64,000 bases of DNA from Paramyrothecium sp. XJ0827 (GCA_020881915.1 JAJFPB010000005.1:3906001-3970000); one strand, 5' to 3'. Counted from the first letter of the stretch, positions 23,703 through 35,744 are shown. Translations and numbers: made by a program. The notes: generated from the sequence alone by a model not told the origin.

Positions 23703-24440
23703 TGGTGAGCGATTTGCGCAGTCCTTAGACCCTTTGTCTTCATCATGGTAAAGATACACAGCATCAGAATCTCTTGGCTCGCTTGCCCGTACCCCTCAGT
23801 TTGCGATTGTGCTTTTCTTCAGCCTTCGTATTTGTGGTATTCTATCTAGCATGAAAAAGGGGGTTTTAGGGTTGTATCTTGCTGTACCTACCATCAGAAG
23901 AGTGTAGTCATTGTTCGATTGATACCTCGACTCTAGCAGTCACATAGTCTCGTGATACAGCATTATTACAATGCAGTTACACAAATCTGAAAGCGAGTGT
24001 CGAGTAAGAGGTAAATAATTGGGTTTATGATTACAAGTCGCGGTTACATTGAAAGTCGTCCATCATAAGCCCTGTCATTTATGATGCTCGCGACTAGGCC
24101 CCCAGAGTGTTATGGGCATATCCACTCAGCAGATGAATAACACATCAACGGTCGCTCGAATACATTTATGGCGCTGGGTTATGATAAATACATTCTGCCA
24201 GAAAATCCTCGCTTCTGTGCGTTTGTGTCGAACCACAAAGACTGTGGACTTGAATTTGAACTACAATTGCGGCCCATACCCGTACCCAAATGCTGGTATC
24301 CATTCTCTCCCAACCCATTGAAAATGATGAAAGGAAATTTCGAGCAACGCATACCACAAGTTAAAATGCTCGCACACAGCTTCTCCCTGCCCGAATAGTA
24401 AAAACTGAATGCGCTTGGATGACGATATAAACTCCTGCTC
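23703..24440. other. Convergent intergenic region
   Basis: Between the 3' ends of the two-RRM gene and DCP2. AT-richer than the surroundings; no gene or recognisable repeat. Confidence 0.6.
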
Positions 24441-25372
24441 TCACCGCGTTACGTTGTTTGTCACTGATTGAAGGTAGTCCAGCAGGAAGCTCTGGTCCGC
24501 GGGCGAGATGGGCGTCTGGCGTCCGAGGCGGGACGAAGCGGCGCTGGTCGATGCCATGGACGCAACCCGAGATCGCGGCACCCCTGGCCCGCCAATGCGG
24601 TCTCCTTGCGCCGCCTCTGGAGCTATCGCGCTCGGTGATCCAGGCTGCTTGCCAAAGAGGGATAGAAGCTGCCGCTTCTGGTCGCTTGCGCCGGCCTCGA
24701 CTGGCCGTACTGAAGGCGAATGGCCGCCGTAGGACGAGGCTGGCTGATCGGCAACGCCAAACGACCGAGAGTCTTGGCCACGCTGGAGTATGCGCGTAGG
24801 CTGCGACTGCTGCGTGGGCGTGATGGATTGGGCGACATTCGAGGTTCGTGGCGACATGGCTAGCTGGGCCGCGGCCGAGGGGTGACTGTTGGACGGGGCC
24901 TGACGGGAGTGCAGAGACAACTGGCTCATGGCGACATTGGTCACATCTACATGGCCTTGATTGGAACTTAAAGCGACTCCAGAGTTGTAGGTGTGCGCGG
25001 AGAAGTGCGGCACAGACTCCTTCTCAAAGTGGCCGACCAGATCCGACTCAGCGGGCGTCCTACGGGAGCCTGCATCTGACGTATCCTTCTTGAACATGCC
25101 AAGAAGGGCAGAGCGGTGCTGCGCGGCAGGAGGCGCAACTCCAGACCCTGCCAACTCGGTCGGGCTTTTCTGCTGCTGGAAGGGCATGCTGACAGGTCCC
25201 TGAGCTGGTGCCTGATGTCCGAACGAGACTTGATGCCCTCGACTGAAACTCTCAACCTCGGGCAATACATGGGGTTCTTGCGGTTGAGCAGTCGGAGCAC
25301 CTGTTGCGTCCCGCTTGAAAGCACTTAGTAACGCCATTGACTGCCCGTTGAGGTGCATTGGCCTGCCACCGG

Positions 25373-25423
<51 letters not shown>

Positions 25424-26963
25424 AGCCCTGAGGCAACATTTGTGGAGGCGGTTGCTGGCGATTAGGTTGTATATGTTGTGGTAGGTTCTGAGGCACCCCA
25501 CCTGCGAAGGCAGCCTTGGAGTTTTCCTGTAACACTTTCTGAGTGAGAATGGATCTTTGTACCTGAGGCGGCAAAGGCTGCGGGTGAACCAAAGCAGCCT
25601 GGTTATTGCCATAGAACTTCCCTGCCTCGTTTCGGAAGCCTTGGGGGTAGTGTTGAACCCCTTGACTGTAGGCAGAAGGATAATTCCATTGAGGCCCTGC
25701 TCCTTGGTTCAGGGCAAATGGCGGAGGAGGTTGGTGGGTGTTCACCTGCATGCCCTGGTGGCTGCCGTGGAAGTGATGGGGGTTCTGAGGCTGGGGAGCC
25801 TGGGTTACAGTGTGATCCAGAGGAGTATGAGGCATGTGAGCAGCGGCACCATGCGAGGTTGGCCCAAGATCATCATTCTTAGATTGGAGCATTGATAGCA
25901 GCGCGCTGGCCTTGTCGTTCTGGGGTTGAGGAATAGCGGGTTGAAGACCTTGCATAGGCGGCTGCATCTTGAGAAGTCGTTGTAGTTCCTGGGTGGCGCC
26001 ATCAAGGGTTTCAATGGCCGGTACTTCATAAGGAGTAGCCAGTTCCTGTTGGTGCCAGGCAACATCATCATCCGTGACGGCTTCTTCGATGGCGGAATGA
26101 TGATGAGGGTGGAGGGAACGCTCGCTGGCCGCCTTCCTCTCGTCAATCTTCTTCTGCGCGTGCACCCACTTCTTCAATGGAACAAGGAAAGGCGCCACCA
26201 TGTAGAACTTGTTGGCTTGGGCCGCGGCAACAGCGTCATTATTGGTGCCTTGGGCGCCCTTTTTGCGAAATGCCGGGAGTTCGGAGAGTTTGTACCATTG
26301 GATTTTACTGATCTCTTTCCTGGTCTGCGGTTGAAACTTGGTATCCATGGGAACGTCGCGGAAAATGTAGAGACGCAATTGCTGCTGCTTGATGGGAATT
26401 TCGATATATTTGGGCTTGGCCTCGGTTGGTACCAAGCCGGCAGCGCGAAGATCCAGGCCCGTCTCCTCCCAAACCTCGCGGATGGCGCAGTCCAAGTCGT
26501 CTTCGTCCTTGTTGATCTTGCCGCGGGGGAAACTCCAGCTGGCACCCTTCTTCCATGCTCTCACGAGCACGGCTGAGTCCATGGCATGGTTGAGCAGAAT
26601 TGCGCCGCGGACGGGCACACGGGTCTTGTACTCGAGAAACTCCTCGAAGGCCTTTGTGTGGTTTTCAACCGAGAACGACGCTAGGAGCGGGCAGTGTTGG
26701 AAGATCCGGAGGCAAAACGTCCGCAGGGTCATCGAGGGAAGGGATGCATCGAGCGGGCGGATGAAATCTTCGTAGAACCATTGTGCTTCTTCAACTTGGA
26801 AGCATATTCGAGCGACGGAGGATAGATCCTCTTGGGGAAGATTGATGATGAAGCGAACGCATAGATCGTCCAACCCTAACAGCACGAATCAGCGTGAGCA
26901 CGACGAGGCATGGAGGCGTCCCCAGCCCATACAATCTTCCAACTGCATCCGTGTTCGGGCCAT
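24441..26963 (-). CDS. DCP2: mRNA decapping enzyme Dcp2
   Basis: Minus-strand exons 26963..26933 and 26875..24441 encode 821 residues. The first exon has only 31 bp (MARTRMQLED) and is split within the Trp codon that opens WLDDLCVRFIINLP, a hallmark of Dcp2. Residues about 1-100 form the regulatory/Box A domain that binds Dcp1. The Nudix box spans about 129-151 and fits G-x5-E-x7-REUxEExGU (GKINKDEDDL, then CAIREVWEETGL). Box B follows to about residue 255. The remaining 550 residues are disordered and Gln/Pro-rich, with a polyglutamine tract encoded at 25374-25422, and contain short Leu-containing motifs of the kind that bind Edc3 and Pat1 (ALLSMLQ, ALLGMFKK, QLLSLFGK). The enzyme removes the m7G cap in cytoplasmic P-bodies. 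Confidence 0.96.
25374..25422 (-). repeat. CAG triplet repeat encoding polyglutamine in DCP2
   Basis: CTG units on the plus strand, with one GTT interruption, read as CAG on the coding strand and give about 16 Gln in the disordered tail of Dcp2. Tracts of this kind are usually length-polymorphic. Confidence 0.9.
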
Positions 26964-28472
26964 GGCGTCAGAAGTTCTCAGCCCATGCCCTGGTGGGAAT
27001 TAATCCGTCGGAGTCAATGTCGGGTCTTTTTCGTCCGTTCACGAGTTGGCGAAGCAATAATCGGGGCGTTGACGCGTAGGGATGGCGAGCATGGTTGTGG
27101 AGGAGACCTCGTATGCAAGGAAAGATGATGTCGCAACGAAGGCGACGGTCCAAGGTCGCAACTGGGCCGTCCGTCGTCTGTCACTGCCGCGTATCTTCGC
27201 CTGTCGAGGTGCCGGCGGAGGGGCCAAGCTGCTGCTACGGGAAAAGCGAGGAGGGGAGGGAAAGGTGCATGCAGCAAAAGCTCAGATGGAGGAAGTGAGG
27301 TGTTTGGCCGAAGGATCGTGAATCAAACAGCCTGCCAGATTGGGTACCTCTGCTGTTGGTTGGACCTCTGGACGGGACGGCACCTGAAACCTAACACATC
27401 ATCCATCGTCCCCATTGACCTTGTGCCCAGTGGGCTTAGTGCACTCAGCAGCCCGCTTTGGTCTCGCCGCAATGCCCGAGGCTGGCGTGGTCAAAGCTGG
27501 CACTGTCCTGGCCTCCATATCCACCCAAGCAACCAGTGAGCAAAAAGAACCAAATAACAGCGAAGATATAATGTCTTATAATATTTATTAAAAATTGTAG
27601 GAATCAGCACTCAATAATTTCAAAATACTTGAATTTCGCTAACACTTTTCTTTCGCAGTCTTGTACCTCTACGACATTGCTTTTTCTCGCTACCCACTTG
27701 CCGAGCATTCAGTGTCTACAGTGCGGCGCAAACACAGTAGATACCTAGTACCTTAGGTAGGTAGCCCAAAAGCTTCAGCCACATCAAGAGCAGCTGAAAT
27801 CGTGGCAGTGCAAGTCTCGCCACACTAGATTATTGGCACCATGGTGATAGCATGACTTGGTTTCAGCCAAGTAGGTAGGTACCTTGAATACAGAGAAACA
27901 GCTAGGCGAGTACTAGGCTCGGTACCTGAGCAGACAGCCACTCTACCCACTTTTGGCTGCTTGAATCCCCTTTCGCAGAAGTACAGTATCCACTGGGTGC
28001 CTGTCCCAACATCAGTACCGAAAGTCACCCAAAGATGAAGTTTCGGTAGCTCCCTCTCCGACAATCACTGCTATTACATCATTTAAGCGGTGCATGGGCT
28101 GCCGCTCAAACAGGAATTCCAACATCTGGACCAGCCACTCACAGAAAAGCGCCCGACATATATATGTAGTCGATGTCTCATGCGAATTCAATACCAGCCT
28201 TGAAACATTTCCCGGAGTTGGAACAAAGTCAGAGCCCTCGCTTTGTTAATTCTCGGCCGGTTGTCCCTGCGCGAATCCCTTGTTGCTTGGACAAGACTCA
28301 ACCCTCTTCCTGAAACGGCTGGCTGTCACCTGCTGATCTATCAACCATTTCTCGTCTCGGATTGATAGTTGGGAAGACCTAGTCGCATACAAGGCACCGC
28401 TGGTCATCCCTTTCACCTCCATCAAGCCTTTCACTCATTACAGTCACAAAGAGCCAATTCCGCAGAATAACC
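26964..28472. other. Divergent region between DCP2 and the DUF4112 gene
   Basis: About 1.5 kb with no supported gene. It contains AGGTA/TACCT words at 27740-27930 and an AT-rich patch near 27555-27600. Confidence 0.6.
27740..27930. repeat. AGGTA/TACCT-rich island
   Basis: Clustered ATACCTAGTACCTTAGG, GTAGGTAGGTACCTTG and CTCGGTACCTG words, spaced over about 190 bp. Confidence 0.5.
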
Positions 28473-29434
28473 ATGGCAGCGTTTGTGGCAAAGATCATCT
28501 CCAAGAGAATTTTGGGGGAGAGGCTCGAGAACAAGTTCGGTACAGAGGTAGGCCGCGCCCTCGTCGCCCAGGTCGACGATCAGATGCTAACATGGGTCTT
28601 TGCAGGATCCTTATTTCGAACATGTTCCGGCGACTCGACTCGACGGTACGCCCACTGGCAAGCTCAAGAAGCGCAAGAAGGCCCTGCCTCCTGGAATTTC
28701 TGAAAAGGACGGCAAGATCCTGACAAAGGTCAAGAGACGTGCCTATCGTCTGGATATGGCCTTGTTCAGCTTCATGGGTATTCGCTTTGGCTGGGGAAGT
28801 GTCCTTGGCATAATACCTGCGTAAGTATTGGGTTCTATCGACAGAAACCGGACATTGCTAACAATGCTGGCGTAGCTTTGGTGACGCTCTGGACGCCTTC
28901 ATGGCCTTGATGGTGTACAAAACATGCGCTCAGGTTGAAGGCGGTCTTCCGTCTGCGCTCAAGACCAAAATGATGCTGAACATCATTATTGATTTCTTCA
29001 TCGGGTTGGTTCCGTTCATTGGAGACATTGCAGATGCCGCTTTCCGCGCCAATACTCGCAACGCCCTGCTCCTGGAGCAACATTTACGGGAAAGGGGCCA
29101 AGAGAACCTTCGCAAGAGCGGCCTTCCCATCCCGGACATTGATCCTAGCGATCCTCGAGAGTTTGACCGACTGCAACGTGAAGGCCAAGAGAACGGGACG
29201 TCGCAGCAACCTGGGCGAAACAGCTCGAGACGCCAGCCTCAACACACCGCCTCCACACAGCAGCCCCAGCAAGACAGGCCACCTTACGAACCCACCGCCC
29301 CAGAGGCAGCACAGGTTCGCGACGACCGCCGGGAACGTGGGTGGTTTGGCCGATCGAAGTCCCGCCCGCATGACGTCGAGGCTGCCGCGGGCCGAGACAC
29401 TAGAGTAGAGCAGCAACGAAGAGACAGGCGATGA
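28473..29434 (+). CDS. DUF4112 membrane protein
   Basis: Exons 28473..28547, 28606..28820 and 28876..29434 encode 282 residues; introns are 58 and 55 bp. After a basic N-terminus, a hydrophobic core carries the DUF4112 features: a segment around YRLDMALFSFMGIRFGWGS, then GIIPAFGDALDAFMAL, then a second membrane pair ending FFIGLVPFIGDIADAAFRAN. The repeated Gly-Asp within membrane segments (PAFGDALD and PFIGDIAD) is the family signature. The C-terminal 110 residues are hydrophilic, Gln/Arg-rich and poorly conserved. No biochemical role is established for this family; membrane location is inferred from the two hydrophobic hairpins. Confidence 0.85.
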
Positions 29435-30470
29435 AAAAAGTCGTACAAAGGCAAATGGACTGGAGTGGTTCAACGATGATGTTGTGGTTGAGCGTTGGCC
29501 AGCTGGCTAACAATACACAGGTACAGTATCTGCGGGCCAGGTCTACGGCAGGGCTGAGAAGCCGAACCATACCTTTCTATGTCGATGTCATGCGTTGACG
29601 CATGTTCATGTACGAATTGGTTTTTCTTTTTGGTTTCTTTTTTCCTTCTTTTTTTTAAACGTACCCTTGTGTATACGACCAGTACCTAGAGATACCTACC
29701 TAGCTGCGAATGACAGACATAATTAGATTGCGAAGCCATGTCTCTTGGCCTCCACAGGTCCAATGCCGGCTCGTCGTAAAAGATCTGATAAGAAATTAAA
29801 TGGGTCGTCGGCCGAGTGATTCTCACGCGTCCCTTGTCGTTTAGTGGTCCAGCCGTGATTCCTACGTAATGATCCGTAATTCTGTGTCATGGATGAGAAA
29901 GCTTCCATGTCTATTACCGCACGTCCGACGCTCCGAAGCTCTTGCCGAGCTGATCCCAGGACCCATCTGCCTTGAAACTAGCCCACGGACACGGGTGCGG
30001 AGCTTTGTTTGCTGATTGATAACTGCTCAGACCCATGATGATGTGACAAGGCGGATACCTTAACGCGACTCCTGGTCATTCAACGCGTCGCGCGTTCCCG
30101 GCGCAACGACGGGCAGCAATTAAGCCAGTGGCTGGCGGACCCCCTGTCGGCAGGGATTTTTGACGGTACCTGCGCGGTACCTGGTTCACGCAGCCCCACC
30201 AGAAGTGACAAAGACCAGCCTCCAAGGCTCCTTAATTGGCCCACCTTAACACGATCTCGACGCGTCGCACACACGTGACAGCGCATCTCTGCTTGTACAA
30301 AAAGCTCTGGCACTACCCTCGTAGTACTCGATCCATATCCTGCAACTCACCACCGCGACTTCAATCAATAGAAACAGTCAATCAAGCCAAAAGCAGACCT
30401 TTCTCTCGTTCTCGAGTTTCTCTCTTGACTTGACCTTTCAATTTTCCTCACTGCACATCCACAAGTCGCA
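29435..30470. other. RNR2 upstream region
   Basis: No gene seen. It holds the 3' end of the DUF4112 gene, a T-rich patch at 29620-29657, ACGCGT boxes at 29825-29830, 30083-30088 and 30260-30265, and two GGTACCTG words near 30166-30182. Confidence 0.6.
30083..30265. promoter_or_regulatory. MCB-type ACGCGT boxes in the RNR2 promoter
   Basis: Palindromic ACGCGT occurs at 30083-30088, directly followed by CGCGCG, and at 30260-30265, about 390 and 210 bp before the RNR2 ATG. ACGCGT is the MluI cell-cycle box bound by the MBF complex at G1/S in yeasts, whose targets include ribonucleotide reductase. Use here is inferred. Confidence 0.6.
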
Positions 30471-31926
30471 ATGGCTGAGATCACGCCCTCGAAGCAGGTA
30501 TGTGACGTCGACACCATACTAGCGCGCTGCACGGCGTCGCCTCCAATTCTTTGCTAACTCTTCACAAAAACAGGCTGCTACTGCCATTGAGTCTTTCAAG
30601 ATGGAATCTCCCATCAAGAAGCCCAACTTCAACGCGGCCGACAAGGAGAACCAGCCTCTGGACGAGAACGCGCTAGCCACGCTCGCCGAGCAGATGGACG
30701 CTAAGCAAAAGCCCGTTGTCGAGGAGACCAAGAAGGTCGAGGAGCCCCAGACCGCCGTCGCTCCCGGCATCAAGGCCGTGGAGGCCGATGAGCCCCTCCT
30801 TCAAGAGAACCCTGGCCGCTTCGTTCTCTTCCCCATCAAGTACCATGAGGTATGTGACGCGTCTCGACGCGTAAAGTGGTTTTTCCTTTTCTCGGCACGA
30901 TGACTAACCGACATTCACAGATCTGGCAAATGTACAAGAAGGCCGAGGCGTCTTTCTGGACTGCCGAGGAGATTGACCTGTCCAAGGACATGCACGATTG
31001 GAACAACCGCCTGACCGATGATGAGAAGTACTTCGTCTCTCACATCCTGGCTTTCTTCGCCGCCTCCGATGGCATCGTCAACGAGAACCTTGTTGAGCGA
31101 TTCAGCGGCGAAGTTCAGGTCCCTGAGGCTCGCTGCTTCTACGGTTTCCAGATCATGATGGAGAACATCCACTCCGAGACCTACTCCCTGTTGATTGATA
31201 CATATATCAAGGAGCAAGCTCAGCGAACCTACCTCTTCAACGCTCTCGAGACCAGTAAGCTGCCCTCAATCTGGCTTCCACATGCAATTGTCGCTAACTG
31301 ACTTTCTAGTTCCTTGCATTCGCAAGAAGGCCGACTGGGCCATCCGATGGATCCAGGACAAGGAATCTTCCTTTGCCCAGCGCCTGGTCGCCTTCGCTGC
31401 CGTCGAGGGTATCTTCTTCAGCGGCGCATTCGCCTCCATCTTCTGGCTGAAGAAGCGTGGCCTGATGCCCGGTCTGACCTTCTCCAACGAGCTGATCTCG
31501 CGTGACGAGGGTCTGCACACCGACTTTGCCTGCCTGCTCTTCTCCCACCTCAACAACCGTCCCAGCAAGCAGCTTGTCCAGGACATCATCACTGATGCCG
31601 TCACCATTGAGCAGGAGTTCTTGACCGAGGCTCTCCCTTGCGCTCTGCTGGGCATGAACTCTACTCTCATGAAGCAGTACATTGAGTTCGTTGCCGACCG
31701 CCTGCTCGTCGCCCTAGGCAACGAGAAGGTCTACAAGTCATCCAACCCCTTCGACTTCATGGAGAACATCTCCCTTGGCGGCAAGACCAACTTCTTTGAG
31801 AAGCGTGTGGGCGAGTACCAGAAGGCCGGCGTCATGGCTAGCACCAAGAAGAACGTTGATGCCAGCCCTTCAGACGAGGTCGCCAATGAGAACGGCGGCG
31901 ACTTCTCCTTTGACGACGACTTCTAA
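30471..31926 (+). CDS. RNR2: Ribonucleoside-diphosphate reductase small subunit
   Basis: Exons 30471..30497, 30574..30849, 30921..31254 and 31310..31926 encode 417 residues. Introns are 76, 71 and 55 bp; the first leaves a nine-codon exon (MAEITPSKQ). The protein is the class I R2 subunit that houses the diiron-tyrosyl radical for making dNTPs. Visible ligands are D151 (ASDGIVNEN), E182 and H185 (MENIHSETY), with the radical Tyr at Y189. The later Glu/His ligands lie in [10 protein letters not shown] and [11 protein letters not shown]. The C-terminus ends FSFDDDF, the acidic-aromatic tail that docks on the large subunit. Residues 1-90 form a variable N-terminal extension containing [16 protein letters not shown] boxes in the promoter and intron 2 suggest S-phase control. 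Confidence 0.97.
30857..30872. promoter_or_regulatory. Two MCB boxes inside RNR2 intron 2
   Basis: Two ACGCGT hexamers lie 10 bp apart (30857-30862 and 30867-30872) within the second intron, close to its donor. Two exact copies in a 71-bp intron are unlikely by chance and echo the promoter boxes. Confidence 0.5.
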
Positions 31927-32376
31927 GCTTGCTGCTCTTTGCAAGGACTGTATATACCCCCACTTTTCTCTTGTCCTGGGTTCTGTAAGAGAAGGGACCG
32001 CAAGGCATCGCTGAGCGGCCATGGTTCACACTTTTTCATTCTCTTTGGTTACGGACTGTTGCGCAGAAGCAACTACATCGGCGGCGTTCAGGACAGAACT
32101 GATTCGGTTCTCTTTGTACACATTGGGATAGTTATGGCGTGGATGCTGAATGGATCATGATGTATTTTATATAGCTAGTCGAGATATAATCTGACGGCAG
32201 AGACGCCGGTTCAAACATGGGTTCTGCACATTGCTTGGGTGATGAGTGTGGTCATTTGACACGTTTCAGCTTTTATGCTATCTAATGAAGTCGCTCAAAG
32301 GTAAAATCAACGCGATATATCCATGAACCCATACGGGAGGTGGTCCAGCGCCTGCAGCGAGTTGCGATCCTCCCCT
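31927..32376. other. Convergent 3' intergenic region
   Basis: Between the stops of RNR2 and the SRP9 gene. No gene or repeat recognised. Confidence 0.6.
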
Positions 32377-32970
32377 TCATTTCTTGCCCTTCTTCTTCTT
32401 CTTGCCGCCACCACCGCCTTGTTGGGGCGCCTGCTGTGACTGGGGCGCCACCGCTCCTCCCTCCGTCGAGGCGGCCGCGGGTGCATCCGGCATGGGCTCC
32501 TCGCTCAGCTCCGGCGGCTCAGGGACGGCGGCCATGCCGCGGCCCAGCTGGCCGAGGGACGCGTAGACAAGCCGCGAGACCTCGGCGGCCTTTGTGGTGC
32601 GGAACTTGAGGGTGACGCCGCTGACGGGGTCGTACGTCTTGAAGACGAGGCTGGCGCGGGGCGGCAGCTTGGCCTCGGCGTCGGCTGCGGCCTTTGCGCC
32701 GTCGTCGGTGCTGCGCGGCTTGACGGGCTTAATGGAGTACTTGGTGGTAATTCGGGTCTGCGAGGACGATGGGTCAGTGACAGGCAAGGGCATGAGAGAG
32801 CCTTGGGCGAGAGGGCGAGAGGGTCGTCGTTTGCGATGCTCCGCGTGCATCTAGGAAGGAGGGAGAGGCCGTATAGCGAGGGCGCTCGTGTGACGTACCG
32901 TGGCAGGTCTCGCCTCGAGGAGGAGGGCGGACTGGTCAAGCCATTCCTGGCTCGTCTTGTAGTACGGCAT
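32377..32970 (-). CDS. SRP9: Signal recognition particle SRP9-type subunit
   Basis: Minus-strand exons 32970..32899 and 32757..32377 encode 150 residues; the 141-bp intron is among the longest here. The sequence begins MPYYKTSQEWLDQSALLLEA and continues TRITTKYSIKP, LVFKTYDPVSGVTLKF and KTTKAAEVSRLVYASL, which form the alpha-beta-beta-beta-alpha SRP9/SRP21 fold. It should bind the Alu end of SRP RNA together with SRP14 and take part in elongation arrest during ER targeting. The C-terminal 45 residues are Pro/Ala/Gln-rich and end in a poly-lysine stretch (KKKKKGKK), an RNA-binding-like extension seen in fungal members. Confidence 0.88.
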
Positions 32971-33602
32971 TTGTGTGCTGGTGGTGGCGCCGTCGCCGCC
33001 TGTGTCCTCGGTGCAAGAGGAGGTCGTCGCAGGTTGAGGTGAGGGCGCTGCGCAAGTGCGGGGAGTTGGTGGAATGCCGATTGACGTTGCGGCTCTGAGT
33101 GGGAAGCGGTGCGTTTGAAAGAGGCCGATTAATTCTGGTGGGGCTTTGGAAATGGAGTTGAGTTTGGATGAGAAATGGAGGGGCACCAGCTGTCGACTTT
33201 TGAGCTCAAGACCGTTTAGGTCCAGCTACCGCCTGAGGGGAACATCACTTCCATTTGTTCTCGTAGCCTTACACATCAATTCAAATACCATTTCTGGAGT
33301 CGCGTCCTTCTCACTACCAGGAGTACACCAAAGCCAGGAAATGTTCACAGGCCAGTTCAGACTGCCTTTTAGTTTCGCAAGCATTCTCATACGTTGTGCA
33401 GGGTAGTCTCTGGGCACCAGAACGGCACGACACGGCCCCCCCCCAAGGTAATACCTATCTACATAGATGCAGCGAAATGACCATCCCAAGGTATCAATTG
33501 CAATATGTGTCCCAACTCCTGAATTTTCCTTGCGTAACATGTGTAAATTTCCAGCCAGGCCTCAGCCCCATCCTCGAATCATCAAACCCAAGATCCTCCC
33601 CA
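32971..33602. other. Intergenic region between SRP9 and SWD2
   Basis: About 630 bp containing the SRP9 promoter and the SWD2 3' end. Includes a C9 run near 33438-33446. No gene seen. Confidence 0.6.
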
Positions 33603-34932
33603 TCACGCATGGGGGTCTGGTACCCAGAACAACAGCTCCTGATCTGCCGTGGCGAAGAAGTTATATCGGGGATTGAACGCTACAACGGCCGACTCGCGCT
33701 TCTCTGGGACCGCCCACGTGGGCTCTAGCCTCTTGCTTTCTCCGGGCTGCTTTAGCGTGTCCCATATCAAGACGTTTGTCTTGGATCCGCTGACGACGAA
33801 CCGTCCGTCGGGTGCGAAGCAGCAGTCCCCGCTGCTCTCGAAGCTCGACGAGCCGGCACCGGCGCCGTTGGCCGCGGGCGACTCGCCCACAGCCAGGCGC
33901 CGTGAGCCCCCCGCTGGCCTGTGCAGGTACGCCTTGAGCGTTCCCTCGAAGGCGTCGAGGAGGAAGTGGCCGTTGCCCTTGGTCCCCACCATCAGCGACT
34001 TGCCGTCGTTGGAAAACTCCAGCTTGGTCCAGCCCTTGACCAAGCACTCGGCGTCCACCCTGCGACACTGCTCGACAATGTCGACGGTGGCGAAGGGCGC
34101 CTTGTCGTAGTTGCGCAGGTCGTAGAGGAGGACGGTGCCGCTGCTGGGGCACCCGACCGCAAACACGGTGCCCGAGGGGTCAAAGGCGGCCAGGTACGGC
34201 GAGCGCAGCAGCAGCTGACCCTGCCAGTGCTTCGTCTGCGTGTCCCAGAGCCGCAGCGTGTTGTCCTGGGAGCAGGATATGAAGTTGTCGCTGCCCGGGT
34301 GGACGGCGAGGCAGGTCACGGGGGCTTCGTGGCCCTCGAAGTAGCGGATGAAGGAGTTGTCGTGGGTCGCGAGATACCGGATGGCGTCTGAGACGAGGGC
34401 AGTCAGCTGTGCCAAGTCCTTCATTTCTGTCTAACAAGAGGAGATGTTGCAGTTACCATTCTGCTTTGTGCTGGCGTAGATGATGCTCGAGCTCGTGTGT
34501 GTGAATTTAGCGAGTTTGACACCGTACTTTTTGCTCAGCAAGCTCTTGTCATGGCGCCCCTCCCTGACGTTGTAGATCTGGATGGTTTCGTCGCTTGCCG
34601 ACGTCATGAGGAGCTCGCCGCTGTCATCGTAGTCTATCGACAGCACGTGCGGCTGCGGGCGGCCCTCTTTGATGTCCTCGCGGCGGAGCAGCTGCACATT
34701 GCGCGTCCGCGTAAGCACTCGCTCCCTCAGCGTGGGAGAGGAAAACAGGAGCGGGATAGTCCTTTCCGGGTGATAGAGGGCGTGGGCATACCTTGGTTGG
34801 CCGAAACAACGAAATCACGTCGCTGAGGTTGGATTCGGTGCTGGTCCCGCCGAGCGTCCGGTGAATGTTGAGCGAGGACCCATTGGACGCGCCGCGATCG
34901 GCGTGGTCGATATCCATGGGAGTCGAGGACAT
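33603..34932 (-). CDS. SWD2: COMPASS / cleavage-polyadenylation WD40 subunit Swd2
   Basis: Minus-strand exons 34932..34792, 34691..34457 and 34387..33603 encode 386 residues. For exon 2, only the CAG acceptor before 34691 is in frame with exon 1 and gives FRPTK joined to LLRREDIKEG. WD40 blades are visible as VLSIDYDDSGELLMTSASDETIQIYNV-type units, with the conserved KKYGVKLAKFTHTSS, NSFIRYFEGHEAPVTC, NTLRLWD and NVLIWDT segments. The motif around IIYASTKQNDAIRYLATHD is characteristic of Swd2 (Wdr82), a shared subunit of the histone H3K4 methyltransferase complex COMPASS and of the cleavage and polyadenylation factor. A low-complexity insertion (about residues 278-305) interrupts one blade. 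It should be nuclear. Confidence 0.93.
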
Positions 34933-35744
34933 GATGGGAGATGGCTGCGCCTGGGCGCTTGGTGCGGGAGGGTTGTCGGTCAGGAACCTGCGAGCAGGTG
35001 GAGGAGACGGATTGGGGCTCGTCCTTCACGAAACCATCCTCAAAACCATAAGTGTCAAAGAAACGCTCGCGACAAGGACCCCACAGGCACCGGAGCTGCT
35101 AATCCTTGAGCCGGTACCACAGTACTGGCAGGGTGTGGTGTGCAGTGTGGGTGGGTGAGAAAGCTAGAGGGGTCGGCTTGAGGGGGGGCGTGGGGGAGAG
35201 GTTTCCAGGCCCCTTGTGCCGAGTTATGCCACGTTCAGTATTCTGTGCAGGCGCTGTGTTGGCCCTCTCAGCGCTCTCCAGAGCGGCTGACCTCACTTTA
35301 TCCCAGGGTGCCGTCGCTAGCCGCCCACGTTTTTTTGTGCCGACCTGACATAAGCCGCCGACGTCGGCAATCAAACCCACTGGTCGGACCGGTACGGGCC
35401 TCCCAACACTGGGCTCTCGGACGAGCAAAACATGCCGCCCAGACGTTTCGCAACCTTGCTCGTTCACTCTTTCAATTGAGAAGTTTTGCCCGGATCACAA
35501 TGTGAGTTGCCGAGTCTCCCGCGTCGCGCCCATGGGGTTTCGGTTATTGCGCCCGTGCTGACGGCGAGTCTTCGCTTATTCCAGGTCACGGACTAGCCGG
35601 TAACCTTCAGTCTAATAAAGCAATCGCCGAAGCCGCCCTCGTTTCTGCCGTCTCGCCAGAGAAACCTGTCGCTGGGCATCAAAACAGCCTTACACGCCTT
35701 CACAGCACACTATCCTTGCGCGCGCAGGCGCTCGCTCTTTCGCA
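34933..35744. other. Divergent region between SWD2 and OAC1
   Basis: About 810 bp. No additional coding gene supported. A possible intron in the OAC1 5' leader is listed separately. Confidence 0.55.
35502..35584 (+). other. Possible intron in the OAC1 5' leader
   Basis: Donor GTGAGT at 35502, branch-like GCTGAC, and acceptor TTCCAG ending at 35584 form a well-shaped 83-bp intron 160 bp before the OAC1 start. It needs transcript support. Confidence 0.35.
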
